A stretch of 64,000 bases of DNA from Deltaproteobacteria bacterium (GTDB lineage: Bacteria; Myxococcota_A; Polyangia; Nannocystales; Nannocystaceae), in contig JADJEE010000001.1 of assembly GCA_016709225.1 (NCBI GenBank), positions 3,100,001 through 3,164,000 on the forward strand, written 5' to 3'. The notes under the pieces were generated by a model that was not told the origin of the DNA, ran no database searches, and saw only the letters and a list, made by a program, of their open reading frames with translations. A program made the translations under genes and the position numbers. This document shows positions 21,896-30,089 of this stretch, piece by piece; positions within the stretch are counted from its first letter, which is position 1, and each line of letters starts with the position of its first letter.

Positions 21896-23755
21896 TCAGC
21901 GAGCCTGGGGCGCTTGCGGCACCAGCTGGAGCTCGACCCGCGCGCCATCCCGCACGACCACGATCGGTACCGCGACCGCCGGCGCGAGCTCGGCGAACGA
22001 GGCCATGTAGTCGTCGAGGTTGTGGATGTCGCGCGCGGCGATCTTCACGATGACGTCGCCCTTGCGCAGCCCGGCCTGCTCCGCCGCGCCGCCCTTGCGC
22101 ACGCCCGACAGCCGCACGCCGTCGACCTGCGCGCCGTAGTCGGGGATCGTGCCGAGCGAGACCCGGAAGCCGCCACCGCGCGGGGTCGCTGGCCGCGCAA
22201 CCTCGACGTAGCTCGGCGCCATCGCGTCGCGTTGGATCGCGTCGACGATCGCGAGCGCGACGTCGCCGACCTGAGCCGCGCCGGCGTCGTTGATCTTCGC
22301 GAGGTCGTCGCTGGGCTTGTGATAGTCCTCGTGCGGCCCCGTGAAGAAGTGCAGCACCGGGATCGCAGCCTCGTAGAAGCTGCCGTGATCCGAGGGCCCG
22401 TAGCCGTCGTCGGTGGTGTGGACGGTGAGCTCGCCGCGGGCCTGCTCGACCAGCTGCGGCCACTCCTTGGCGGTGCCCGCCCCCGCGACCACCAGGCCCT
22501 CCGGACCCAGTCGCCCGACCATGTCGAAGTTGAGCATCGCGGCGATGCGACGCCGCTCGGCCTCGGGCAGCGCGTGCACGTGGTGCTTCGATCCCAACAG
22601 CCCCATCTCCTCGGCGCCGAAGGCGATGCACACCACGTCGAACGGACGCTCGGCCACCGGCCGCCGGGCCTCGGCGGCGCACAGCTCGAGCATCACCGCC
22701 ACGCCCGAGGCGTTGTCGTCGGCGCCGTTGTGGATCGCATGCTCACCGGGCGCCAGCGAGGTGTCGGTGCCGAAGCCCAGGTGGTCCATGTGCGCGCCGA
22801 TGACGACGACGCGACCCGACTTGCCCGCGCCGGGGATGCGGCCGACGACGTTGGCGGTCTGCAGGCGCACACGCTCGATCGGCGTGTGCAGGCTGGCCTT
22901 GCGCTTGCTCGTGCGGCCGCGCGGGAGTGCGGCTGGATCGTCGCCGCCGCGGGCACCCAACGCCGACGCCAGCGCGGCGGTGCCGGCGGTGCCGACCACG
23001 ACCGCGGGCAGCTCGAGGTTCGCGGCTTCGCCGTGGTTGGGGAAGCGATCACTGCTCGGGTCCCACAGCACGAACCCGACCGCGCCGTGATCACGGGCGG
23101 CGATGGCCTTCCCGGCCGCGCGCGTGTCGGCGACGCTGAGGTGGGGATCACCCGCGGGCCCACCGGCGAGCGCCACGACGATCGCACCGCGCACCTTGCC
23201 CTTCAGCCCTTCGTAGTCGCCGGTCCCGACGCCGCCCTTGCCGATGCCGTAGCCGACGAACACCAGCTTGGCTGCCACCGGCGCGGTGGTCTCGGCCGCG
23301 AACGGCACCATCGCGTGCGGAATCGCGGCGCCGCCCACCGCCAGCGCGGTGTGTTGGTCGGGTCGCTCGCGCACGCCGTCGACGATCTCGAACGGCTCGA
23401 CCCACGCATCGCCGAAGCCCGGGCGCAGCCCGCCGCGCTTCATGGCGTCGACCACGTAGGCCTGCACCGCACGATCTGCGTCGCTGCCGGGGGCACGGCC
23501 CTGCTGCGCGTCGTCGGCCAAGAACGCGATGTGCTCGCGCACGCGTGCGCGCTCGAGGTGGACGGTGGCGGGCGTGTCGGGGGTGGCGATCGGCGTCGGT
23601 GGAGTCGTCGCTTCCGGCGGCCGGACGTCGCCGTTGGGCCGACAGCCGAGCGCGAGCGCGAGCAAGCGCGCGCAGCTGCGAGCGAGTGACTTGGCCGCAG
23701 CCGGTGTCGACCCGTGATCGAATCGTGCGAGTGCGCGTGATGTTCGACGAAGCAT
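21896..23755 (-). CDS. M28-family metallopeptidase with PA and PDZ domains (lipoprotein)
   Basis: The product is about 619 residues from the ATG at 23755. The N-terminus has a lipobox-like sequence (LLALALGC). Residues about 130-250 look like a protease-associated insert (LSVADTRAAGKAIAARDHGA). The M28 aminopeptidase core holds the zinc ligands: VVIGAHMDHLGFG (His, Asp), NGADDNASGVAVMLELC (Asp), AFGAEEMGLLGS (Glu pair), NFDMVGRL (Asp) and PSDHGSFYEAAIPVLHFFTG (His). The C-terminal 90 residues form a PDZ domain (DYGAQVDGVRLSGVRKGGAA, then LRKGDVIVKIAARDI). Family members cut N-terminal amino acids from peptides outside the cytoplasm. Start choice is uncertain by tens of residues. Confidence 0.9.
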   Translation of the reverse strand: MLRRTSRALARFDHGSTPAAAKSLARSCARLLALALGCRPNGDVRPPEATTPPTPIATPDTPATVHLERARVREHIAFLADDAQQGRAPGSDADRAVQAYVVDAMKRGGLRPGFGDAWVEPFEIVDGVRERPDQHTALAVGGAAIPHAMVPFAAETTAPVAAKLVFVGYGIGKGGVGTGDYEGLKGKVRGAIVVALAGGPAGDPHLSVADTRAAGKAIAARDHGAVGFVLWDPSSDRFPNHGEAANLELPAVVVGTAGTAALASALGARGGDDPAALPRGRTSKRKASLHTPIERVRLQTANVVGRIPGAGKSGRVVVIGAHMDHLGFGTDTSLAPGEHAIHNGADDNASGVAVMLELCAAEARRPVAERPFDVVCIAFGAEEMGLLGSKHHVHALPEAERRRIAAMLNFDMVGRLGPEGLVVAGAGTAKEWPQLVEQARGELTVHTTDDGYGPSDHGSFYEAAIPVLHFFTGPHEDYHKPSDDLAKINDAGAAQVGDVALAIVDAIQRDAMAPSYVEVARPATPRGGGFRVSLGTIPDYGAQVDGVRLSGVRKGGAAEQAGLRKGDVIVKIAARDIHNLDDYMASFAELAPAVAVPIVVVRDGARVELQLVPQAPQAR

Positions 23756-23823
23756 GCGCGAAGACCCCATGGCGGGCGCGAGCATAGCCGATGGTGGCAT
23801 CACGGCGTGATAGCCTCGTGGCC

Positions 23824-24516
23824 ATGCGCATCGCAGCCTTGTCCTCGACCTTCGTCGTGCTCACCCTCTGCGCCTGCGGCCCCACGGGCAGCGGTGACGG
23901 GGGCTCGGGTGATTCCAGCAGTAGCGGCGGCTCGGGCAGCACCGGCATGACCGCGTCGACCACCGCCTCGACCACCGCCTCGACCACCGCCTCGACCACC
24001 GACACCACCGCCTCGACCACCGCGACCTCGTCGACCACCGACGCGACCACCACCGACGCGACCACCACCGAGGGCGTCGACTCCTCGACCACCGACCCCA
24101 GCGGCGGATCCAGCTCCGACACCGGCGCGAGCGGCTTCTCGGTCTCGGGCCAGGTGACCCGCTCGGCGCTCGCCGTGATCTCGATCGGCGACGACGGCAT
24201 CGGCACGCTCTACGTCGGCGCGCTGACCGAGTGCGCCCAGGATGCGGCCTCCGCCGGTGGCACCTCGGTGGAGATGGCCGATCTCTCGATGACGAACACG
24301 CCGGTCGACTTCACCATCTCGGGCCTGCCCAACGGCACGTACTACATCGCCGGCTTCCTCGACGACGACGAGAATGCCGATCCCGATGCGCCCGACGCCG
24401 ACATGGGTGACCTCGCATTTGCGAACGGCTTCATGGCCGGGTGTGTCGAGGTGACGATCGACAACGCCGACGTCAGCGGGGCCGACTTCGCGCTCAACAT
24501 CAACATCCCGTTCTAG
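23824..24516 (+). CDS. lipoprotein with Thr/Ser repeat linker and globular C-terminal domain
   Basis: The product is 230 residues. MRIAALSSTFVVLTLCAC is a lipoprotein signal with lipobox LCAC. Residues about 19-105 are low complexity and dominated by repeats of TAST/TTDA type, made by a 12-bp tandem DNA repeat. The C-terminal domain of about 125 residues is globular and acidic, with LPNGTYYIAGFLDDDENADPD near residue 175, a pattern seen in secreted proteins with a short carboxypeptidase-regulatory-like beta fold. Function is unknown. It is divergent from the M28 peptidase gene with 68 bp between starts. Confidence 0.82.
   Translation: MRIAALSSTFVVLTLCACGPTGSGDGGSGDSSSSGGSGSTGMTASTTASTTASTTASTTDTTASTTATSSTTDATTTDATTTEGVDSSTTDPSGGSSSDTGASGFSVSGQVTRSALAVISIGDDGIGTLYVGALTECAQDAASAGGTSVEMADLSMTNTPVDFTISGLPNGTYYIAGFLDDDENADPDAPDADMGDLAFANGFMAGCVEVTIDNADVSGADFALNINIPF
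23953..24021. repeat. 12-bp tandem repeat in a lipoprotein linker
   Basis: The unit GCCTCGACCACC appears at 23965, 23977, 23989 and 24010, with a one-base variant at 23953. The unit is a whole number of codons, so changes in copy number would lengthen or shorten the linker without breaking the frame. Confidence 0.85.
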
Positions 24517-24522
24517 TACCGA

Positions 24523-24993
24523 TCAGCCGACGCCGAACCCGGCGATGCGGTCGCGCAGGTCGGGCGGCAACGGCACGCTGCGGCGGTAGCTGTCGCGGGC
24601 CGGGTCGAGGTCCATCACCACGCACACGGTCTTGCCGGTCGCGCGCACGTCGTCGGTGCCGACGCGGCCGCGTATGACGTAGGAAAACTCGATCGACGAG
24701 GTCCCGACCCGGACCACCCGCAGCTCGACGTCGACGGTCTCGCCGAAGCGCGTGGGCCGACGGAAGTCGGCCTCGGTGTGCACGCTTGGGAAGCCCAGCT
24801 TGCGCACGCCGATGACCTCCGCGTAGGGCATCGCGAGCCGGGTGTCGAACCACGTCTCCATGGCGGCGTGGAACATCTCGAAGAAGCGCGGGAAGTAGAC
24901 GATGCCCGCGGGGTCGCAGTGGCCCCACCCCACCGCCACCGGCAGCACGTGGAGTCCTGGCGGTGGTTCGACCGGGTTCGCGTCTGCTTGCAT
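24523..24993 (-). CDS. acyl-CoA thioesterase, hotdog fold (YbgC/4HBT type)
   Basis: A 156-residue single hotdog-fold protein. The helix and active-site region carries the signature GHCDPAGIVYFPRFFEMFHAA split over residues 25-45, where the Asp is catalytic in 4-hydroxybenzoyl-CoA and YbgC-type thioesterases. These enzymes hydrolyse the thioester of aromatic or short-chain acyl-CoA. The ATG at 24993 was chosen; it lies 39 bp from the start of a divergent enoyl-CoA hydratase gene, which suggests a shared role in acyl-CoA metabolism. The substrate is unknown. Confidence 0.87.
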   Translation of the reverse strand: MQADANPVEPPPGLHVLPVAVGWGHCDPAGIVYFPRFFEMFHAAMETWFDTRLAMPYAEVIGVRKLGFPSVHTEADFRRPTRFGETVDVELRVVRVGTSSIEFSYVIRGRVGTDDVRATGKTVCVVMDLDPARDSYRRSVPLPPDLRDRIAGFGVG

Positions 24994-25032
24994 CGGCCGA
25001 GCTCCCCTGCGGCCAGAGTGTATGCTCCCGCC

Positions 25033-25824
25033 ATGGCACTGGTCGAGTACGAGTCCCTCGAAGGCATCGCGCGACTGACCCTGCAGGCGGGACGCGCCAA
25101 CTGCTACTCCTACGAGATGATGCAGGAGCTCGACGCGGCGATCCTGCGGGCGCGTTTCGACGCTGCCGTCCATGCCATCGTGATCCGCGGCGCCGGCGAA
25201 CGCTTCTTCTGCGCCGGCGCGGACATCACCGTGCTGCAGGGCGCGGACCCCTACTTCAAGTACAACTTCTGCCTCCACGCCAACGAGACCCTGCAGCGGC
25301 TCGAGCACACGCCCAAGCTGGTGATCGCGGCGATCGACGGCCACTGCGTGGGCGGCGGCCTCGAGGTCGCGCTCGCGTGCGACCTACGGGTCGCGCGACG
25401 CGGCTCGGGCACCTGCGGCCTGCCCGAGGTCAAGCTCGGGGTCCTGCCCGGCACCGGCGGCACCCAGCGGCTGGTGCGAACGCTCGGCCGCGCGAAGGCG
25501 ATCGAGCTGATGGCGACCGGCGAGACCTTCGACTTCGAGCGCGCCCACGGGCTCGGGCTCGTCAACCAGCTGTGGGACGACCCTGATCACGACAGCTTCC
25601 ACGCCCACGTGCTGCAGTGGGCACGCGATTTCATCCCTCCCCGTGCGGCCTCGCGAGCGGTCGGATTCATCAAGCGCGCGTGCATCAGCGGCGCCGAGGC
25701 GAGCCTGTCCGAGGGGCTCGCGCTCGAGCGCGAGCTGCAGCAGCGGCTGTTCGAGGGTGACGACGCGGCCGAGGGCCTGGCGGCCTACGTCGAGAAGCGC
25801 CCGCCGGTGTTCACCGGCGGTTAG
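25033..25824 (+). CDS. enoyl-CoA hydratase family protein
   Basis: A 263-residue crotonase-fold protein. Both active-site glutamates of hydratases are present: one in the helix GGGLEVALACDLRVARRG, one in CGLPEVKLGVLPGTGGTQRL. The CoA-binding loop reads RFFCAGADITVLQG. This supports hydration of a 2-enoyl-CoA double bond, as in beta-oxidation or branched acyl-CoA breakdown. The gene is divergent from a thioesterase gene. Its stop codon (25822-25824) overlaps the terminal inverted repeat of an inserted MITE-like element: TA is the target duplication and G is the first base of the repeat. The original stop at this point was probably also TAG. Confidence 0.9.
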   Translation: MALVEYESLEGIARLTLQAGRANCYSYEMMQELDAAILRARFDAAVHAIVIRGAGERFFCAGADITVLQGADPYFKYNFCLHANETLQRLEHTPKLVIAAIDGHCVGGGLEVALACDLRVARRGSGTCGLPEVKLGVLPGTGGTQRLVRTLGRAKAIELMATGETFDFERAHGLGLVNQLWDDPDHDSFHAHVLQWARDFIPPRAASRAVGFIKRACISGAEASLSEGLALERELQQRLFEGDDAAEGLAAYVEKRPPVFTGG

Positions 25825-25944
25825 TACCTCGACACAAGGCGCCGTGCCGCCGGAATACCGGGCGTATTTTCAAGGTGCGGCAACGCAGCGAGGCGCGGTC
25901 AGGGCGGTGTCATGGCCCGTCACAATCCCTGTGTCGAGGTACTA
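25822..25944. mobile_element. MITE-like non-autonomous IS630-type element
   Basis: A 119-bp sequence (25824-25942) flanked by TA on both sides. Its ends are inverted repeats: TAGTACCTCGACACAAGG at 25822-25839 and CCCTGTGTCGAGGTACTA at 25927-25944, matching at 17 of 18 positions. The first 15 bases are identical to the ends of the neighbouring IS630-family element, but the interior differs and has no reading frame. This is the pattern of a miniature element mobilised by the IS transposase. It shares its right TA with the left TA of the IS. Confidence 0.75.
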
Positions 25945-25972
25945 GTACCTCGACACAGCGATAGTGATGGGT

Positions 25973-27113
25973 TCACGCGGCGGCCGGCAACGGCGTGTCG
26001 AAGAGCGGCTTCGGGTAGGCGTGGCCAAGCTTCCGCCGTGCGTCGTCGACTCGGAACATCCAGTTGATGCGATGGCCGTCGCGGTTGCGTGCGGCGGACC
26101 ACGCGTCGACGTGGACTTCGAGCATCGCGCGGTCGGGAATGCGCCGGTCGAGGCACTGCCCGCTGAGCACGCCGATCTCGATCTCGACCATGTTGAGCCA
26201 GCTCGCATGCTTGGGTGTGTGATGGAACTCGAGCCGTCGAAGGATGCGGCGGGCTTCCGGGGCGGGGAAGGCGTCGTACAGGTTCTTCGCGCGGTGCGTG
26301 CTCAGATTGTCGAGTACGACGCGGATGACGTCGGCGTTCGGGTAGTGAACGTCAACGAGGTCGCGCATGCACTCGGCGAAGTCGATGCTCGTGCGCTGGT
26401 CGGTAACCTTGGCGTGTCGCCATGGCCGATGCGCGTCGACCATGACGAAGATGTTGACGGTTCCGTTGCGTGTGTACTCGTAGTCGATGCGCGCGGGTTG
26501 GCCCGGCTTCGCTCGGACGGACGCACGTGTCTCGCCAATCAACTGGTACGGCTTCTCGTCGAAGGAGACGACCGGCCGCTTCCGGATCGGGCGTCTCAGC
26601 GTAGAGGTCGAGCACGTCCTCCATACGCTCGACGAACTCGGCATCGACACACGGGATGCACCACATCTTCTTCTGCCAGGGCTTGAGATCGTTCTCGGAG
26701 AGCCTCCGCCGGACAGTTTCGCGAGAGATGCTGTCGTGGTCGACGAGTTGCACGACCTCGCCCGCGAGAAGCTCGAGGGTCCAGCACTTGCGACCGGTTG
26801 GCGGCTTCGAGCATGCCAGCGCGATGAGGACGGCTTCCTCGCGTCCTGAGAGTTTCCGCTCCGGCCTGGGCCGAGCACGATCGCTGAGCGCTGCATCGAG
26901 TCCTTCCTCGACGAACCGCTTCTTCACTCGGTAGATCGTCGCCGTGCCGCAGCCGAGCACTTGCGCGGTCTCCTCATCCGAGAGACCTCGATCACACGCG
27001 AGCAGGATCTGCGCACGCGTGTGCTTGCGCGCTCGCTCAGTGCCTCGACCGAGCCGTTCTCGAAGACCTTCGCGCTCGTCTTCGGTCAGCTCTACGATGT
27101 AGCGGACGTTCAT
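25973..27113 (-). CDS. IS630-family transposase (frameshifted between two frames)
   Basis: The N-terminal frame starts MNVRYIVELTEDEREGL at 27113 and contains the helix-turn-helix domain (LSDEETAQVLGCGTATIYRV) and the linker up to LDLYAETPDPE. The C-terminal frame carries the DDE catalytic domain: VVSFDEKPYQLIG, VIRVVLDNLSTHR and HASWLNMVEIEIG, ending at 25973. The two join near 26585 and need a +1 shift; read without the shift, the first frame degenerates. An ancestral reading ...DPERPVVSFDE would fit a single inserted base, but many IS630 elements use programmed frameshifting, so the enzyme may be active. The frames overlap for more than 200 bp. Product: DNA cutting and joining at TA. Confidence 0.88.
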
Positions 27114-27164
27114 CGGACCTCCGGCTCCGCGGAGCCACACGTCTCAGATCACATCCGAGATCCC

Positions 27165-27416
27165 ATGTCGATCCCCGCCGACGCCGCATTCACCGACAAG
27201 CAAGGCCAGTACCTCGCCTTCATCTACCTCTACACCAAGCTCCATCGCCGGCCCCCCGCAGAGGCCGACATGCAGGAGTACTTCGAGGTCACGCCCCCGG
27301 TCGTGCACTCGATGGTCGTCACCCTCGAGAAGCGCGGCCTGATTCGACGTGAACCCGGCCGCGCTCGAACCATCGAGATCCTCGTGCCGCCTGCGCAGCT
27401 CCCAGAGCTGCGTTAA
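27165..27416 (+). CDS. small winged-helix (LexA/MarR-like) protein carried by the IS
   Basis: An 83-residue protein beginning MSIPADAAFTDKQGQYLAFI. It reads as one winged helix domain: TDKQGQYLAFIYLYTKLHRR, then PAEADMQEYFEVTPPVVHSM as the recognition helix region, and VTLEKRGLIRREPGRARTIE as the wing. It resembles the N-terminal DNA-binding domain of LexA and MarR-type regulators but has no second domain. It lies within the IS630 element, divergent from the transposase across 51 bp and ending 14 bp before the right terminal repeat. It could regulate transposase expression or bind the element's ends; both are inferences. Small proteins of this type accompany some IS630 elements in other bacteria. 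Confidence 0.78.
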   Translation: MSIPADAAFTDKQGQYLAFIYLYTKLHRRPPAEADMQEYFEVTPPVVHSMVVTLEKRGLIRREPGRARTIEILVPPAQLPELR

Positions 27417-27453
27417 CCGCGCCTCAATCGATCACTATCGCTGTGTCGAGGTA

Positions 27454-29094
27454 CTAGCCGGCTGGGGTCGGGTTGATGAGGCCCGTGCCGCCGCCGCCGA
27501 GGTACGCGTAGCTGTCCGCGGTGTCGTAGCCCACGACCGCCACCCCGATCGGTGCGTCGCCGGCGACGTCGTGGACACCGTCCTCGACCTGCACGCGCGC
27601 GACCTCGAAGCCGCCGCCCGCCGGCACGAACGCGGCATCGTCGACGGCGACGCCGTCGACCTGCACTCCGGCGCCCTCGGGCCGCGTGATGACGAGGAAG
27701 TCCCACGTCCACTCGCTCGGCACCAACAGCACGTAGCGATCGAGGAACTGCTCGATGCCCGCGTGCTGCAGCATCGCGGGGTCGCCCAGCATCGTCGGTG
27801 GCGAGATGTCCTCGTAGCCGGTCATGTAGTTGAACACCGCGATGGGCTTGTCGGCGTCGACGAAGAAGTCGCCGGGCGCCGCCGCGTTGCCGGCGACGTA
27901 GAACTGCGCGAGCTCGCCGGCGTCGAGCTGCAGCGGCCCTGCGGGCACGCCGGTGACCCCGGCCGGCACATCGAACGCGATGGTGGTGCCGTCCTCGCTG
28001 GCGTAGATCTGCCACAGCGATCGCTCGGGGCTGCTCGGCAGCCGTGGTGGTACGCGGGCCGCGACGAACTGCTTGCCCCACTGGCGCAGGCCCGCCATCT
28101 GCTCCTCGAGGTGATCGCAGGCGTACTTGTCGCCCGGAACGAAGGCGCACTCGTGGCCGGTGAACACTGCGATCGGCTGATCGCTCTCGACCCGTGTGCC
28201 GGTGAGCGAGGCGTTCTCGGTGGCGACCGCGACCTGGGCGATGTCGCCTTCGTCGAGCGTGAGCATGAAGGTGCCCCCGGCGACCCCCGGTGGCACCCCG
28301 CCGGCGCCCGTGGTGGCGGTGGTCGGCCGCACCGAGACCTGCGTGCCGTCGACCGCCGCGACGATGGTGATCGATCCGCGCCCGGAGCCCTCGCCCCAGT
28401 GCACGACGTCGACCAGCGTGTCCCAGGCCTCGAGCGGATACAGCAGCGAGGCATCCGAGCTCCACCAGCCCATCACGAGTGGATTGAACTGGTAGGCGAT
28501 GATCGGCACGCTGGCGCGCACGCGGTAGGCCCCACCCGCACGGATGCCGCTGCCCTGCTGCACGAGGTTGGGCAGCGCGAACGTGTGCAGCTGCATCGCG
28601 GGCACCTGCACCGGCCCGTCGACGGTGACCCAGGCGCCCGCGTCGCGGCGTTCGACCACGACCTCGGCGGCGACGCCGGCCTGCACGTTGCTCACGACCA
28701 CCGCAAACTGCTGGTTCTCGAAGATGCCGGTCTGGTCGAGATCGACCGCGAAGAAGGTGCAGCCCACCGTGGTCTCGCTGGCCTCGAGCTCGTCGCACTG
28801 CGTCGGCACCACGCCGCCACCATCGCCCGCGCCGACGTCGAGCACCGGCGCACCACCGTCGCTGCCGAGCCCGTCGTCGCCGCTGTCCGCTACGGTCGCG
28901 CTGGCGGGACCGCCGGCCGCTTCGCCGCCCGATCCGGCGCTGCCGTCGGCATCCGCCGCCGTGCCGGTGGACCCGTGGCCCGCGCTGCTCGAGTTGAAGG
29001 CGTCGCTGCGGGGGTCGCCGCCGCACGCGATGGCCATGGCCATGGCCGTGGCCAGCAGTCCCACGCGGCGGCAACTCGCGTCATGCGTCGTCAT
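27454..29094 (-). CDS. IgGFc-binding-domain-like lipoprotein
   Basis: The product is 546 residues from the ATG at 29094. MTTHDASCRRVGLLATAMAM leads to lipobox AIAC, then an Ala/Gly/Ser/Asp-rich spacer to about 95. The rest has the features of the IgGFc-binding N-terminal domain family: CTFFAVDLDQ near the start, SVPIIAYQFNPL, TGHECAFVP...ACDHLEEQM and QVDGVAVDDAAF, ending with a strand-rich C-terminus and a final Gly-rich turn. The family is named after human FCGBP; bacterial members are surface or secreted proteins likely to act in adhesion. The stop codon TAG (27454-27456) lies at the junction with the IS630 element: TA from the target and the adjoining base from the repeat. Confidence 0.85.
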   Translation of the reverse strand: MTTHDASCRRVGLLATAMAMAIACGGDPRSDAFNSSSAGHGSTGTAADADGSAGSGGEAAGGPASATVADSGDDGLGSDGGAPVLDVGAGDGGGVVPTQCDELEASETTVGCTFFAVDLDQTGIFENQQFAVVVSNVQAGVAAEVVVERRDAGAWVTVDGPVQVPAMQLHTFALPNLVQQGSGIRAGGAYRVRASVPIIAYQFNPLVMGWWSSDASLLYPLEAWDTLVDVVHWGEGSGRGSITIVAAVDGTQVSVRPTTATTGAGGVPPGVAGGTFMLTLDEGDIAQVAVATENASLTGTRVESDQPIAVFTGHECAFVPGDKYACDHLEEQMAGLRQWGKQFVAARVPPRLPSSPERSLWQIYASEDGTTIAFDVPAGVTGVPAGPLQLDAGELAQFYVAGNAAAPGDFFVDADKPIAVFNYMTGYEDISPPTMLGDPAMLQHAGIEQFLDRYVLLVPSEWTWDFLVITRPEGAGVQVDGVAVDDAAFVPAGGGFEVARVQVEDGVHDVAGDAPIGVAVVGYDTADSYAYLGGGGTGLINPTPAG

Positions 29095-29267
29095 GTCGTT
29101 GGATCCCGCGTGCCCGGGGCGCCGGCGCGCACGAACCAACCGTGCGCCGCAGCCCCGCCTCGGGCGGGAGTTGCCGCAGCCCGTCCCGGGTTCCGCAGCC
29201 GCGGCTGCGCGTCAGCACACGCGCACTTGCTCGATCGCGCGCGCGCTCGCCATGATCGCCCGTGAAC

Positions 29268-29936
29268 ATGGCCGGCCCCCGCACCGCAGCACCCACCGCC
29301 CCCTCGCGTCCGCGCTGCCGCTGGTGCCTCGGCAAGGATCCAACCCGCAGCGACCCCGTGATGGTCGCGTATCACGACCACGAGTGGGGCGTGCCGCTGC
29401 ACGACGATCGCAAGCACTTCGAGTTCATGTTGCTCGACGCGTTCCAGGCCGGCCTCAGCTGGGCCATCGTGCTGGCGAAGCGCGCGGGCTTTCGCAAGGC
29501 GTTCGCCGACTTCGACCCCGCCGCGATCGCACGCTTCAACCAACGCAGCGTCGAGCGCCTGGTCGCCGACCCCGGCATCGTCCGCAACCGTCAGAAGATC
29601 GAGGCCACCATCGGCAACGCCAGGGCCTTCCTCGCCTTGCAGGCGGAGTTCGGCTCGTTCGATCGCTGGATCTGGGATTTCGTCGGCGGCGCACCGCAGG
29701 CCAACGCGTGGCCATCGATGGCCCACGTGCCGCCCCGCACCGCGCAGTCCGACGCGATGAGCAAGGCGCTACAGGCCCGCGGCTTTAAGTTCGTGGGCTC
29801 GACCATCTGCTACGCGTACATGCAAGCCGCCGGGATGGTGAACGACCACGAGGTCGGCTGCTTCCGCCACGCCGAGCTGACCGGCGGGTCGAGCCCTGCC
29901 GCGCCGCGCCCGCGTCGACCCCGCGCGTCGCGGTAG
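29268..29936 (+). CDS. tag: DNA-3-methyladenine glycosylase I
   Basis: A 222-residue protein of the Tag family. The N-terminal motif CRWCLGKDPTRSDPVMVAYH and DHEWGVPLHDDRKHFEFM carry the first zinc ligands and the substrate pocket. Further family blocks are DAFQAGLSWAIVLAKRAGFR, NRQKIEATIGNARAF and STICYAYMQAAGMVNDH, and the final zinc ligands are in DHEVGCFRH. The enzyme removes 3-methyladenine from alkylated DNA to start base excision repair. It ends in a Pro/Arg-rich tail of about 20 residues. The ATG at 29268 is preferred over the GTG at 29262. It is divergent from the IgGFc-like gene. Confidence 0.94.
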   Translation: MAGPRTAAPTAPSRPRCRWCLGKDPTRSDPVMVAYHDHEWGVPLHDDRKHFEFMLLDAFQAGLSWAIVLAKRAGFRKAFADFDPAAIARFNQRSVERLVADPGIVRNRQKIEATIGNARAFLALQAEFGSFDRWIWDFVGGAPQANAWPSMAHVPPRTAQSDAMSKALQARGFKFVGSTICYAYMQAAGMVNDHEVGCFRHAELTGGSSPAAPRPRRPRASR

Positions 29937-30012
29937 ATCGCGGCGGCGCCATGGGCCCGCGTGTGACCGCGCGACCGCATCGGTTCGCCGGGGGGCGCTT
30001 GGGATCGTGCGG

Positions 30013-30034
30013 GCCTGCAGATTTCTACGCAGGC
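30013..30034 (+). terminator. small hairpin downstream of tag
   Basis: GCCTGC (30013-30018) and GCAGGC (30029-30034) form a 6-bp stem around a 10-base AT-rich loop, between tag and the next gene on the same strand. It may be a weak terminator or part of the leader of the M23 gene. Confidence 0.3.
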
Positions 30035-30089
30035 ACTTAAACCGACCGCTGTCGTCGAGGCACCACCTCCAACGCGAAGGGTGAAGACG

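Larger units (their letters stand above)
25943..27456. mobile_element. IS630-family insertion sequence with passenger gene
   Basis: The element is 1510 bp (25945-27454) between TA dinucleotides at 25943-25944 and 27455-27456. Its terminal inverted repeats are perfect over 24 bp (25945-25968 and 27431-27454); with the flanking TA and adjoining bases the match is 27 bp. It holds a transposase on the minus strand (two overlapping frames) and a small winged-helix gene on the plus strand. TA target duplication and the DDE transposase match the IS630/Tc1/mariner group. Both neighbouring genes keep intact stop codons. The perfect ends suggest a recent insertion. Confidence 0.92.

Noticed and set aside
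23953..24021. Tandem repeat considered as a CRISPR array
   Set aside because: Units are 12 bp without unique spacers and form whole codons in a lipoprotein linker.
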